Positions 7,522-15,414 of a stretch of 64,000 bases of DNA are shown one piece after another; position 1 is the first letter of the stretch, and each line of letters starts with the position of its first letter. The position numbers and the translations under genes are program-made. The notes beneath the pieces were generated by a model. The model was not told the origin of the DNA. It saw only the letters and a list, made by a program, of their open reading frames with translations, and did no database searches. The DNA is taken from NCBI RefSeq assembly GCF_030767025.1, contig NZ_JASITE010000026.1, positions 1 through 64,000 on the forward strand, in the 5' to 3' direction. The stretch is from Nocardia sp. CC227C (GTDB taxonomy: Bacteria; Actinomycetota; Actinomycetes; Mycobacteriales; Mycobacteriaceae).

Positions 7522-8502
7522 ATGCGCGCACTCGTCACCGGCGGCGCCGGATACATCGGCTCCGTCGTCGCCCAGCAACTCGTCGACGCAGGCCACGACG
7601 TGACCGTCCTCGACGACCTGTCCTCCGGCCACGCCGACAACGTCCCCACCACCGCAGACCTGGCCCAGAAGCCATTGCACGACGTCGCCCAGATCCTCAC
7701 CCCGGACGCAGGCTTCGACGCCGTACTGCACTTCGCCGCCAAAATCGAAGTCGCCGACTCCGTAGCCCACCCGGAACGATTCTGGGACAACAACATTCGC
7801 GGCACGCTCGCCCTGTTCGACGCGATCCGCGCCGCCCGCACACCCCGGCTCGTGTTCTCCTCCACCGGTAGCCTCTACTCCGGAACGCCACCGTTCACCG
7901 AAGAATCGTTGATCGTCCCTCAAAACCCGTACGCGGTCACCAAATACGCGATCGACATGATGATCGCCGGCGAATGCGGACGCCCCGACACACCCCTCGG
8001 TGCCGCGGTACTGCGCTACTTCAACGCCGCCGGAGCCGTCCAAACCAGCGACGGCCGCTGGCTGGCCGAACGTCACGACCCCGAAACTCATCTCATCCCG
8101 ATTCTGCTGCAATGCGCCGCAGGCACCCGCGACACCTTCACCCTCTACGGCACCGACTACACAGAGACCCCCGACGGCACCTGCGTCCGCGACTACATCC
8201 ACGTCGCCGACCTCGCCGCCGCCCACCTCGCCGCACTCGACAACATCCAGCCAGGCCGCTACGACGTCTTCAACCTCGGCAACGGCAACGGCTACACCAA
8301 CCGCGAAGTCATCAACGCCGTCCAACAGGTCACCGGCGCACGGTTCCCCGTCGCCGAAGCCGGACGCCGCCCCGGCGACGCCATAGTGTCCGTCGCTGCC
8401 GCCCACAAAGCCGCCACCGTGCTCGGCTGGAAACCGCAGCGCCCCGACCTGGCCGACATCATCGGCGACGCCTGGGCGGCCTATCAGGCGACTATGCCGT
8501 GA
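7522..8502 (+). CDS. UDP-hexose 4-epimerase-like (GalE family)
   Basis: A 326-residue GalE-type enzyme that inverts C4 of UDP-sugars via a bound NAD. GGAGYIG (7-13) is the NAD motif, SSTGSLY holds the catalytic Ser/Thr and YAVTK (Tyr about 136) the Tyr-Lys pair; RYFNAAGA and the late GRRPGDAI are family signatures. Canonical GalE reads SSSATVYG and PYGRSK, so the active-site surroundings differ and the substrate may be another UDP-sugar. GAAGGGGA precedes the ATG; the stop overlaps the next GTG. Confidence 0.8.
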   Translation: MRALVTGGAGYIGSVVAQQLVDAGHDVTVLDDLSSGHADNVPTTADLAQKPLHDVAQILTPDAGFDAVLHFAAKIEVADSVAHPERFWDNNIRGTLALFDAIRAARTPRLVFSSTGSLYSGTPPFTEESLIVPQNPYAVTKYAIDMMIAGECGRPDTPLGAAVLRYFNAAGAVQTSDGRWLAERHDPETHLIPILLQCAAGTRDTFTLYGTDYTETPDGTCVRDYIHVADLAAAHLAALDNIQPGRYDVFNLGNGNGYTNREVINAVQQVTGARFPVAEAGRRPGDAIVSVAAAHKAATVLGWKPQRPDLADIIGDAWAAYQATMP

Positions 8503-9212
8503 ACTGGTCCCACCACCGGCTGCTGGTCATCGCTCCGCACCCTGACGACGAAGCGATCGGGTGCGGAGGGTTGATCAGCCGCGTCAAACATGACGGCGGG
8601 CAGGTGTTCGTGCTGTGGATGACTATCGCCGATATCCGCGACTACTCCGCCGCGGGCCTGTCCACCGCTGACCAGCGCAGAAGCGAGATGGCGAACGCCG
8701 CCGCGTTCTGGCCGCTGGACGGCTCCCATCTCGCGCTTCCGGGCGATCGATACAACCTGCGCCTGGATACCGTGCCCGACACTGAACTCGTCGACCTGCT
8801 CGAACGCGGCGATCATCCCCTCACTGTGACCGCGCTCGAACCGACCGTCGTCGTGATCCCCGACCCGAGCAGCTACAACCAAGACCACGCGGCCGTCGGT
8901 GCCGCCGCCGTGAGCGCCCTACGACCCGGCCCCGGCACCTACCGCCACCAACCCGACCTCGTCCTCGCCTACGAAGAAGTCGGCGACCCGTGGACTGGGC
9001 ACTCCACCCACCCGACCGTGAACTTCTTCGTCGGTCTCACCACCATGGACCTCGACCGGAAGATCGACGGACTCCGCCTACACACGAGCCAGTGGCGGCC
9101 TCATCCACACACCCGTTCCGAAGAAGCGTTGCGTGGGCTCGCCGCGGTGCGTGGGGCGCAAAGCGGGCACAGGTTCGCCGAAGCGTTCCGCTGCCTGCGA
9201 TGGCGGGCATAG
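8499..9212 (+). CDS. PIG-L family N-deacetylase
   Basis: A 237-residue LmbE/PIG-L zinc deacetylase. PHPDDE (about 13-18) supplies the zinc ligands and general base, and NQDHAAV (about 125) the third histidine. Family members deacetylate GlcNAc-containing substrates, for example MshB in mycothiol synthesis. As last gene of the operon it would expose an amine on an N-acetylated sugar made by the preceding enzymes, which fits the UDP-HexNAc type of the dehydrogenase. Translation starts at GTG overlapping the previous stop. Confidence 0.85.
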   Translation: MNWSHHRLLVIAPHPDDEAIGCGGLISRVKHDGGQVFVLWMTIADIRDYSAAGLSTADQRRSEMANAAAFWPLDGSHLALPGDRYNLRLDTVPDTELVDLLERGDHPLTVTALEPTVVVIPDPSSYNQDHAAVGAAAVSALRPGPGTYRHQPDLVLAYEEVGDPWTGHSTHPTVNFFVGLTTMDLDRKIDGLRLHTSQWRPHPHTRSEEALRGLAAVRGAQSGHRFAEAFRCLRWRA

Positions 9213-9384
9213 CGCACGCACTGACGTTCTGTGCCAACTTCCCACCGTGAATAGCGGAAGCCGACCTTCGGCCCTCCTCAACCGGTGTCGCGGTCGGTTA
9301 CGCTGCGCGAAAGCCAGCGACGTAACGGCAACCCGACACCCCGCCGATCGTCTGGCATACCGTCGATCGTGCCCAGGGGTACCC

Positions 9385-9858
9385 GTGAACCACCCACTGC
9401 CGCCAGGCCAGCCCTATCCCGCAGGACAACCACTGCCCACGCCTCACGGTGCACAGTCCGGGCAATCACCGCCCGTACGAACACCAACGGCCGCGCAGTC
9501 CGCACGTCCCGTTCCGCCCTACCAGCAAGGCACACCAGTCTGGGCCTACGCCGCCGGCGGAGTTCTTTTCGTAGCGATGGCCGCGTCCGCCGGGTACGGC
9601 TCGTTCGAACTCGCGCTGATGTTCCTGGCACTCGGCACAGTAGGACTGGTCTACCTTGTCGTGCGCGCACTGAAACGCGTCGGGGACAAACGTCCACCGC
9701 CCATCATCATGGCGACGCCAATCACCGCCTCCCCACCGCCCGGCTGGTATCCAGACAGAGCTGGGGCACTGCGATGGTTCGACGGCCGCCAATGGACGGA
9801 ATTCACCCAACCCACCGGTGGCGGCTCCCCCACACCGCCAATACCACCGCAATACTGA
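9385..9858 (+). CDS. DUF2510 domain membrane protein
   Basis: A 157-residue protein with a Pro/Gln-rich N-terminus (about 1-55), two close hydrophobic segments (about 58-95) and a C-terminal DUF2510 motif PPGWYPDRAGALRWFDG, in which aromatic residues frame a short beta unit. DUF2510 occurs at the ends of many actinobacterial membrane proteins; its role is unknown. AGGGG precedes the chosen GTG; an earlier in-frame GTG at 9247 is possible. The 9213-9384 spacer shows nothing else. This is the last gene with a host character before the phage. Confidence 0.65.
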   Translation: MNHPLPPGQPYPAGQPLPTPHGAQSGQSPPVRTPTAAQSARPVPPYQQGTPVWAYAAGGVLFVAMAASAGYGSFELALMFLALGTVGLVYLVVRALKRVGDKRPPPIIMATPITASPPPGWYPDRAGALRWFDGRQWTEFTQPTGGGSPTPPIPPQY

Positions 9859-9870
9859 CGCCGGAACAGC

Positions 9871-9912
9871 GAAACCCGCCCCGACCCATGAAGTGGGGTC
9901 GGGGCGGGTTTC
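9871..9912. terminator. strong bidirectional terminator
   Basis: Perfect 17-bp inverted repeat: GAAACCCGCCCCGACCC at 9871-9887 and its complement at 9896-9912, with an eight-base loop. The A and T bases at the outer ends give short U-rich tails in both directions. It lies between the converging DUF2510 gene and the last phage tail gene, so it can stop transcription from both sides. The prophage left junction should be close by. Confidence 0.8.
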
Positions 9913-9933
9913 GTTGAGGCACAGAGGGCTATT

Positions 9934-10755
9934 TCAGATGTTGCGGCCGATCCAGTCGTCCAGCTCCCACCCGTAGGTGGCTGCGCCTCCACTATCCTTG
10001 GCGGAGACGGCGACGATGCCGGTGCGGCGGGTAGTGCTGTCGATCGGGATGAGACCACCGCCATCAGTCCAGGTAACCGAAGGTGTCGTCGCGGAACCAC
10101 CGAGATAGCCGCGATACACGTTGTCGACGGCGGACAGGCGGATCGTCACAAGGTTATTCACGGTCACGCTGGCAGTGGCCCGCTGCGTACGGGTCCCGCC
10201 GATGACCGTGTAGATGGTCATGCTCGTGGCGGTAGCGATCAACTCGACCCGATCGAGGGTGGCCGCATTGCCGCGGACGATCACTCCACCACCCAAGCTC
10301 AGGTCGCTATCACTGGCGGGTGCGACCAGCACGATCACCGATTCCTGCCCGTCGGTTGTATGGGTGGTGGCCCACAGCGCTGGGTAGTAGGTGGTGGCGC
10401 TGTTCGGGCCGGTCGTCCCGGCCCGGACTTGGTTACTGGCGATGACCGGCGCATCGGCGCCGACAGTCCAGTTGGAGCCGAGTGAGGCGCGCGTGAAGCT
10501 GTCGTTGAACGACACCCCGGCGACCGCTGCGGCGCCCACTGTGCCGCTACCGGTGAACGCGGGTGCCGCGCCTGGCGTCGACTGGGCGGCGAGTATGCCG
10601 GTGGTGGTGAATTCGACTGTGGTGGACGGTGATACCGCGAATCCGAGCGTGCCGGTGCCGGAGTATTCGAGCAACGCAGGTGGCTGGTACACCGCGCGTC
10701 GCGGCAGCTGGAACACCGATCCATGGGGCAGCGGTGCAATGCTTCGGCTGGTCAA
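9934..10755 (-). CDS. phage minor tail/fibre protein with repeats
   Basis: A 273-residue protein and the last gene of the late operon. The first third carries three copies of a 17-residue motif of the type EFTxTGxLAAxxTPG, continuing those in the next gene upstream. The rest (from about residue 85, FNDSFTRASLGSNW) looks like a concanavalin-type beta-sandwich seen in actinophage tail proteins. I choose a TTG start preceded by GGGGGACAGGAA; an ATG 64 codons earlier lies deep inside the upstream gene. Likely role: receptor or cell-surface glycan contact at the tail tip. Confidence 0.6.
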   Translation of the reverse strand: MTSRSIAPLPHGSVFQLPRRAVYQPPALLEYSGTGTLGFAVSPSTTVEFTTTGILAAQSTPGAAPAFTGSGTVGAAAVAGVSFNDSFTRASLGSNWTVGADAPVIASNQVRAGTTGPNSATTYYPALWATTHTTDGQESVIVLVAPASDSDLSLGGGVIVRGNAATLDRVELIATATSMTIYTVIGGTRTQRATASVTVNNLVTIRLSAVDNVYRGYLGGSATTPSVTWTDGGGLIPIDSTTRRTGIVAVSAKDSGGAATYGWELDDWIGRNI

Positions 10756-10768
10756 TTCCTGTCCCCCT

Positions 10769-11671
10769 CTACGTGATACGCACGTAGGAACTGGCGCCGG
10801 TGTTGATCCGGCAGTAGTTCGCGACCGACGCCGATGCACGCAGGGTGACGACGTCACCGCTGGAGATGTCCATGGTGTGGCTGACGGTGGCGGTTCCGGA
10901 CGAGAACGCGGCGATGCTGGCACCGGTCCCGGTCTTGACCAGGACACCGTTGACCCACAGGTACAGGGTCACGGTCACGCCGATCGCCTGGGTGTTGGTG
11001 ATCGAGCATGAAGAAGATAGCGACGCTGACGTCTTGCTGCCATTGGCGACGAGCCCGTTGCCCGACAATGTCGAGCCCGGATATCCGCTGGTGTCCGCAG
11101 TCCAGGTCGGGACTTCGGTGGCAGAGGACGGGATGTTGTAGTTGCTGCCGGACTTCGTCATACCGGACGGCGCGAACGAGGTCGCCGCGGCAGCGAGTGT
11201 GCCGGTACTGGTGAACGGTGCGGTGGCTGCCGCGACAGCCGGTGCAGCGAGCAGACCGCTGCTGGTGAATTCGACCGTGGCGTGCGGAGTGGCGGTGAAC
11301 GCGAGCGCACCGATCGACGAGATCGCCTCGGTGACACCCGGTACCGCATCGAGGGCGAGCGTCCCGACGGCGGTGAAGTCGGTGACCGCACCAGCGGTCG
11401 CGAACTGGAAGACACCCGTCGAGGTGAGATCGAGTGCCGTGCTGGCGATCCCGGAAGCGGTGAGCGTGGCGTCGGCGGTGAACTCGACGGTTGCCGCAGG
11501 CGTGGCGGCCATGGTGAGGACACCGGTCGCGGCGAAGTCTGCGACACCACCGGGCGGCGGAGTGTGCATGATGCCGCCCGGCAGCCGACGCCGAGAACCC
11601 ACCGGAAGCGGTACGACACGACTCGGGACGCCAGGAGTGCTGGCCCGCCACAGGGTGGCGGACGCGGTCAC
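10769..11671 (-). CDS. phage tail fibre protein with 17-residue repeats
   Basis: A 300-residue protein. From about residue 40 to 165 it has seven consecutive repeats of about 17 residues (pattern xxFTxTGxLxxxAxPAAT), then a Thr/Ser-rich beta domain. The repeat run resembles elongated beta structures of tail fibres. The start is GTG overlapping the previous stop. The function is inferred from repeats, composition and position after the other tail genes. Confidence 0.6.
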   Translation of the reverse strand: MTASATLWRASTPGVPSRVVPLPVGSRRRLPGGIMHTPPPGGVADFAATGVLTMAATPAATVEFTADATLTASGIASTALDLTSTGVFQFATAGAVTDFTAVGTLALDAVPGVTEAISSIGALAFTATPHATVEFTSSGLLAAPAVAAATAPFTSTGTLAAAATSFAPSGMTKSGSNYNIPSSATEVPTWTADTSGYPGSTLSGNGLVANGSKTSASLSSSCSITNTQAIGVTVTLYLWVNGVLVKTGTGASIAAFSSGTATVSHTMDISSGDVVTLRASASVANYCRINTGASSYVRIT

Positions 11672-12039
11672 GAGATCGTGAACGACGGGGTGACGTCAAT
11701 CGGGCCGGTCCCACCGAGAGTGATGCTCGGGTTCAAGGCTTCACCGGCGACGAAGTCGGCGCTGGTGCCGCCTGCGGACACTTTCCACAGTCCGGCGTGG
11801 GTGTAGGTGCCTGCCAGCATGCCTGAGAAGGTCAGCTTCGCCATAGACAGGGTTCCGCCGCTGCCGGATGTCCAGGTGCCGAGTTGGCGCGCATACGAGC
11901 CGCCAGTCGCTTCGTCGGCGCCGGTGCTGTCGGGGTCGGCGGTGTGCAGGCTGACGTACACGGTGTCGGTGCTGGTGACACCGAGGGTCTTGAAATGATC
12001 GGCCAGGGCTTGCCGAGTGGCGGGTACAGAGATTGCCAT
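11668..12039 (-). CDS. phage tail fibre-associated protein, 123 aa
   Basis: A small protein with the YVSLHTADPDSTGADE segment followed by YARQ and a beta-rich C-terminus. This is a widespread phage structural type usually found among tail-fibre genes; the exact role is not established. It overlaps the next gene by four bases. Confidence 0.65.
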   Translation of the reverse strand: MAISVPATRQALADHFKTLGVTSTDTVYVSLHTADPDSTGADEATGGSYARQLGTWTSGSGGTLSMAKLTFSGMLAGTYTHAGLWKVSAGGTSADFVAGEALNPSITLGGTGPIDVTPSFTIS

Positions 12040-12046
12040 GGGATGT

Positions 12047-12358
12047 TTACTCCTCGCGGGTAACGTGGCCGCGGAACCAGCACTGGTCGACGCCGTCGCT
12101 GTAGTGGACGTAGATGCGGAAGCTGGCGGGGATCGGGATGGTGTCGGTGAGTTCGCTGGCGACGTTCCAGCGGGCAGCCTGCGTGGTGACCTGCGCGGGC
12201 CAGGTCGCTAGGACGGTGTCGGTGGTGTCGTAGATGACCAGGTCGATGGTCGTGGCGGGTGGGATTTGGTCGCCGATCGCGGGCTGGATTTCGTGTAGCA
12301 GGTCTTGGCCGGGCACCAACAGCAGCGTGTCGACGATGGGGATATTGCCGATGGTCAT
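12047..12358 (-). CDS. phage beta-sandwich protein (LtfC/p132/Gp6-like), 103 aa
   Basis: The chosen ATG follows AGGACCTCCC; an in-frame ATG nine codons earlier has no ribosome site. The sequence (TLLLVPGQDLLHEIQ, PPATTIDLVIYD, FRIYVHYSDG, WFRGHVTREE) resembles the LtfC-like beta-sandwich family that accompanies actinophage tail fibres. Assignment is by remembered pattern and gene position, so moderate. Confidence 0.5.
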   Translation of the reverse strand: MTIGNIPIVDTLLLVPGQDLLHEIQPAIGDQIPPATTIDLVIYDTTDTVLATWPAQVTTQAARWNVASELTDTIPIPASFRIYVHYSDGVDQCWFRGHVTREE

Positions 12359-12440
12359 GGGAGGTCCTAGATTTCGAGCGCCCACGATTCAGCCGCGGGC
12401 GTATCGCCATCGGGGAAATAGGCATGTGCCGCGAGTGCGG

Positions 12441-13688
12441 CTAGACGCCTTGGTGGATGGTGACGTCGTTCCAACTGTTCGAGTCGGAGCCGGACAGCCG
12501 ACCAACTCGCAGCCCTGCCCAGCTATTGGTCACGGGCACGGTGGCGAAGGTGGTGTGCGCGTATAGCTTCGGGGTGTCGTTGATCTCGATCCAGAGGGCG
12601 TTGCCGTAGAGAGAGAAACTGACCTTGTCGCCGGAAGCGACTGCTACGCCGTCGGTTTGGGTGTCGAGGTCGTGGAAGGTCGGCGGATCGTCCGACAGTG
12701 CGGTTGAGTAGCGGCTGATGTAGAGTCGGCCCGACAGAATCCGGCCGGCGAGCCCTTCGGTTCCTGCGGAGTTCGACAGGATGACCAAACTGGAGTCGGA
12801 GGTGCTGGACGGGCCGATGTTCCCGCCGACGGTGGCTTCGACTCGGATGCGGCCGGAAGTTACGCCAGTATCGCGGATGAGTCCACGGGACCCGTTGGTG
12901 GTGCCGATTGTCGACCACGAGTTGTTGACGATTTCGGCGTTCGACCCGATTTGTGTCCAGCCGTTGCCGACCGCGCCGTTCGCGCGGTCGAAGTCATCGG
13001 CGAAAACCGTTGAGGTCCACACAGTTTTCGGCGGGATGCTGGAGGTCCGGTCATAGTGGTCGACCCACCGCATCCACACATCACACAACGCATTGTTGAA
13101 AAAGCGTACACAGCGGCGATCCGGGCCGAACTTGAAACCTGGCCTGATGACGCACGAGCCGACATAGATATTGTTGAGCCACACCCGTAGCCATTCGTCA
13201 TTATCGATCCAGATGCGAAGAGTCAGGGTTTGACCGTAGAAGCTGACTGGACTGTCCCACGCCGCGATAGAGGTGCCAGGCGTGTATGGGTTTGCATGTT
13301 CACCAACATTGATATCGTCACCTCCAGCCAATGGCGCGTGGCGTAGCCAAATCCCACACATATCAACGAATGCCGCACCAATTCGAGTCCAACTGTCTGA
13401 GAAGTAGACAAGAAAGTGTTGCGCCGCTAACCCTTCGACTGGATACCAAAGCTCCATCTCGATACCCCAATTCGGGGTGAATGGCTGGTAGGCATACGAT
13501 TCTCCGCCACCATCCGTAGACGAATAATTTGACGGGATGTGCAGCTCACCGAGGCCGTTGATGTCCGCAGGGCTGCCGTCACCGAGATGAAGCCACGGTT
13601 TCTGGACCGGGTCCTCGGGGTCGCGTTCGAAGTTGTCGTACCAGCCGGCCCACGCCAGGGGCAGGTTACGGCGCAGCAGGAAACTCAT
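12441..13688 (-). CDS. phage minor tail protein with lectin-like domain
   Basis: A 415-residue protein starting at an ATG preceded by TAGGAG. Its N-terminal half is rich in Trp/Tyr/Asp; the C-terminal half (from about DDFDRANGAVGNGWTQIG) is a concanavalin/DUF1349-type beta-sandwich, related by eye to the domain in the 9934-10755 gene. Expected at the tail tip, where such domains bind host surface sugars. The 12359-12440 spacer holds no gene. Confidence 0.6.
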   Translation of the reverse strand: MSFLLRRNLPLAWAGWYDNFERDPEDPVQKPWLHLGDGSPADINGLGELHIPSNYSSTDGGGESYAYQPFTPNWGIEMELWYPVEGLAAQHFLVYFSDSWTRIGAAFVDMCGIWLRHAPLAGGDDINVGEHANPYTPGTSIAAWDSPVSFYGQTLTLRIWIDNDEWLRVWLNNIYVGSCVIRPGFKFGPDRRCVRFFNNALCDVWMRWVDHYDRTSSIPPKTVWTSTVFADDFDRANGAVGNGWTQIGSNAEIVNNSWSTIGTTNGSRGLIRDTGVTSGRIRVEATVGGNIGPSSTSDSSLVILSNSAGTEGLAGRILSGRLYISRYSTALSDDPPTFHDLDTQTDGVAVASGDKVSFSLYGNALWIEINDTPKLYAHTTFATVPVTNSWAGLRVGRLSGSDSNSWNDVTIHQGV

Positions 13689-13695
13689 GAATCTC

Positions 13696-14016
13696 CTACC
13701 GCTCCAGTACTCCACTCAAGGAGGCGTCCGCGTGGTCCGCCAGCGTCGATCGCATCTGCTCGATCACACGCCGGTGCGCGACCAAGCCCCGCCGATCCCC
13801 CTCCGGCAGCAACGGCCGCAACGCATCCGGGTCATGGTTGAATCGGGCAATCGCTGCATCCAGCTTCGGGATAGCCCGTGCGGGAGTGTCGAGATCGAAG
13901 ATCAGCCCGATGTCATCGACATCGAAAGCAGCAGCCCACAATGCTTCATAGTGTGGCTCGATCCGCACCTCTTCCATGCCGACACCAGCCCCGTACCGGG
14001 TCTCGAAATACCTCAT
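13696..14016 (-). CDS. hypothetical tail-region protein, 106 aa
   Basis: Not recognised. Mixed alpha/beta, acidic, no membrane segment. Lies between two minor tail genes and overlaps the upstream gene's stop (ATGA), so it is produced with them. Possibly a fibre chaperone or small structural part. Confidence 0.5.
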   Translation of the reverse strand: MRYFETRYGAGVGMEEVRIEPHYEALWAAAFDVDDIGLIFDLDTPARAIPKLDAAIARFNHDPDALRPLLPEGDRRGLVAHRRVIEQMRSTLADHADASLSGVLER

Positions 14017-14648
14017 TCCATCACTCCAAACAGCAAGACCTGCAACACAACCGGCGCAACCGACCCCGTCACGGATGTGACATTGAGAAACACGCGCTCA
14101 CGGGACGACATCACGAAGTTCAGGCCAGCCCAGTTGGCGCGGGTCACGTTCGCGGCCAGCGTGTAGGTGTCCAGGACACTGTCGCTGGTGCCGGTGGCGT
14201 CCCATTTCTTCAGCTCGAACTCCATACCGTTCGGCTGGGTCAGCAATGCGACATGCATGTCGGTGATCGTGCGAGTGAGCCCGCCCGGCACGTTCTGCAC
14301 CAGGCCGATCAGAAGCTCGTTCACCCCGAGCACGACCGCCGCCGAAGCTACAACGAACTCGGCTTCCCAATAGGAGGCCCGTTCGGAAGCACTGGCCGCC
14401 GTGGACTCTGCGGTCGCCGCCGTATTCGCAGCGGCCTGCGCTGTCGTCACTGCGAGATCCGCAGACCCCTCCACGGTCGTGATCCGATCACGGACCTCGG
14501 TCTTGTGCGTGTTCTGCGCCCCGCCGAACGCACCGAGCGCCCCCGACTTCATGGAGTCCTTGGCGTCTTGCTCGGTCGCGGTCTGGAGCGGCCGGAAATC
14601 ACCGGGGCCGAGCGAACCGTCTGGTGTTCCCTGATTCGGTGCAGTCAC
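14013..14648 (-). CDS. phage minor tail protein, 211 aa
   Basis: Gly/Pro-rich N-terminus (about 1-50), an Ala/Thr/Ser-rich coiled segment (about 55-95, TAQAAANTAATAESTAASA) and a beta-rich C-terminal domain. This layout, a short coiled stalk then a beta tip, is usual for small trimeric fibre proteins. No specific family recognised. Confidence 0.5.
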   Translation of the reverse strand: MTAPNQGTPDGSLGPGDFRPLQTATEQDAKDSMKSGALGAFGGAQNTHKTEVRDRITTVEGSADLAVTTAQAAANTAATAESTAASASERASYWEAEFVVASAAVVLGVNELLIGLVQNVPGGLTRTITDMHVALLTQPNGMEFELKKWDATGTSDSVLDTYTLAANVTRANWAGLNFVMSSRERVFLNVTSVTGSVAPVVLQVLLFGVME

Positions 14649-14663
14649 GAGCGCACCCCCAGA

Positions 14664-15029
14664 TCAAATATCGTCGGAGAACTCGTACGGGATCGGCGGC
14701 GGCTCGGGGCTGGGCACATGCTGGCGAATGAACGCCAACAGCTCCCGCACATAGGCAGCGAGAGCGTCGATACGGCGCACGTCCCGCAGATGCTGCTTCG
14801 TGTCCGCGCGATGCTGCTCCTCCAGAACAGCGATCCGCCGCTCATCCTCGTCGTGCTGCTGCTCCAGCTTGTCGACCCGCGACAACAGGTCGGTCAACTG
14901 CTTCATCAACAGATCCGAGGTGACCTTGAAATCCTCACGCTGCGAATCCAAGCTGCGGGTCCGCGTCGCGAAATAGCCGAGAACCGCGACACAGAACCCG
15001 CTCGCTGCCCCGATAAGGGCTTCCCACAT
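14664..15029 (-). CDS. lysis-associated membrane coiled-coil protein
   Basis: A 121-residue protein with one N-terminal hydrophobic helix (about 3-22), then a long charged coiled coil (about 28-105) and a proline-rich tail. It directly follows holin and endolysin in transcription order. A single-pass protein with a periplasm-side coil is reminiscent of spanin-like or second-holin proteins, but the role is inferred only from topology and neighbours. Confidence 0.5.
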   Translation of the reverse strand: MWEALIGAASGFCVAVLGYFATRTRSLDSQREDFKVTSDLLMKQLTDLLSRVDKLEQQHDEDERRIAVLEEQHRADTKQHLRDVRRIDALAAYVRELLAFIRQHVPSPEPPPIPYEFSDDI

Positions 15030-15032
15030 GAC

Positions 15033-15374
15033 CTATCCGATCGAAGGGGTCTTCGCCGCAGCCACCCCCAGGCCGAGCGCAGCGGACACGACCGCCACGA
15101 CAGCAGAGACCTGAGAATCGGTCCAGACGCCGTATGCGATCAGCACTGGCTGGGCGGCACCGATGATGCCGTACAGCCACGTCCGCCAGGTCGCGGTGGA
15201 ATTCGCGCCCGCCATCGTGAAGCCGAGGACAGCGGTCGCGACCGAAATCCAGAGAGCGGCAGCGGAATCGTTGAGCAGGCCGAAGGTGACCAGCAGCACC
15301 TGCACGGGTGCGAGGAGTGCATAGAGACGGCCGCGTACGTCGGCGGACAGGTCACGAAGAGTGTCAAAAGACAT
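15033..15374 (-). CDS. putative holin
   Basis: A 113-residue protein with three or four hydrophobic helices (about 15-40, 43-58, 65-82, 88-106) and short polar ends, coded right after the endolysin gene. That size, topology and position fit an actinophage holin that opens the membrane at lysis. The chosen ATG has GAGGTATCCC upstream; an in-frame ATG 27 codons earlier would extend into the endolysin gene. Confidence 0.7.
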   Translation of the reverse strand: MSFDTLRDLSADVRGRLYALLAPVQVLLVTFGLLNDSAAALWISVATAVLGFTMAGANSTATWRTWLYGIIGAAQPVLIAYGVWTDSQVSAVVAVVSAALGLGVAAAKTPSIG

Positions 15375-15414
15375 GGGATACCTCGATGGGTAGTCGAAAT
15401 GGGTTCGCCGCGAA

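Noticed and set aside
5214..8406. Long open frames on the minus strand opposite the sugar-nucleotide operon
   Set aside because: Very high GC creates stop-free antisense frames; their Val/Gly/Asp-rich translations mirror the real genes and none has a ribosome site.
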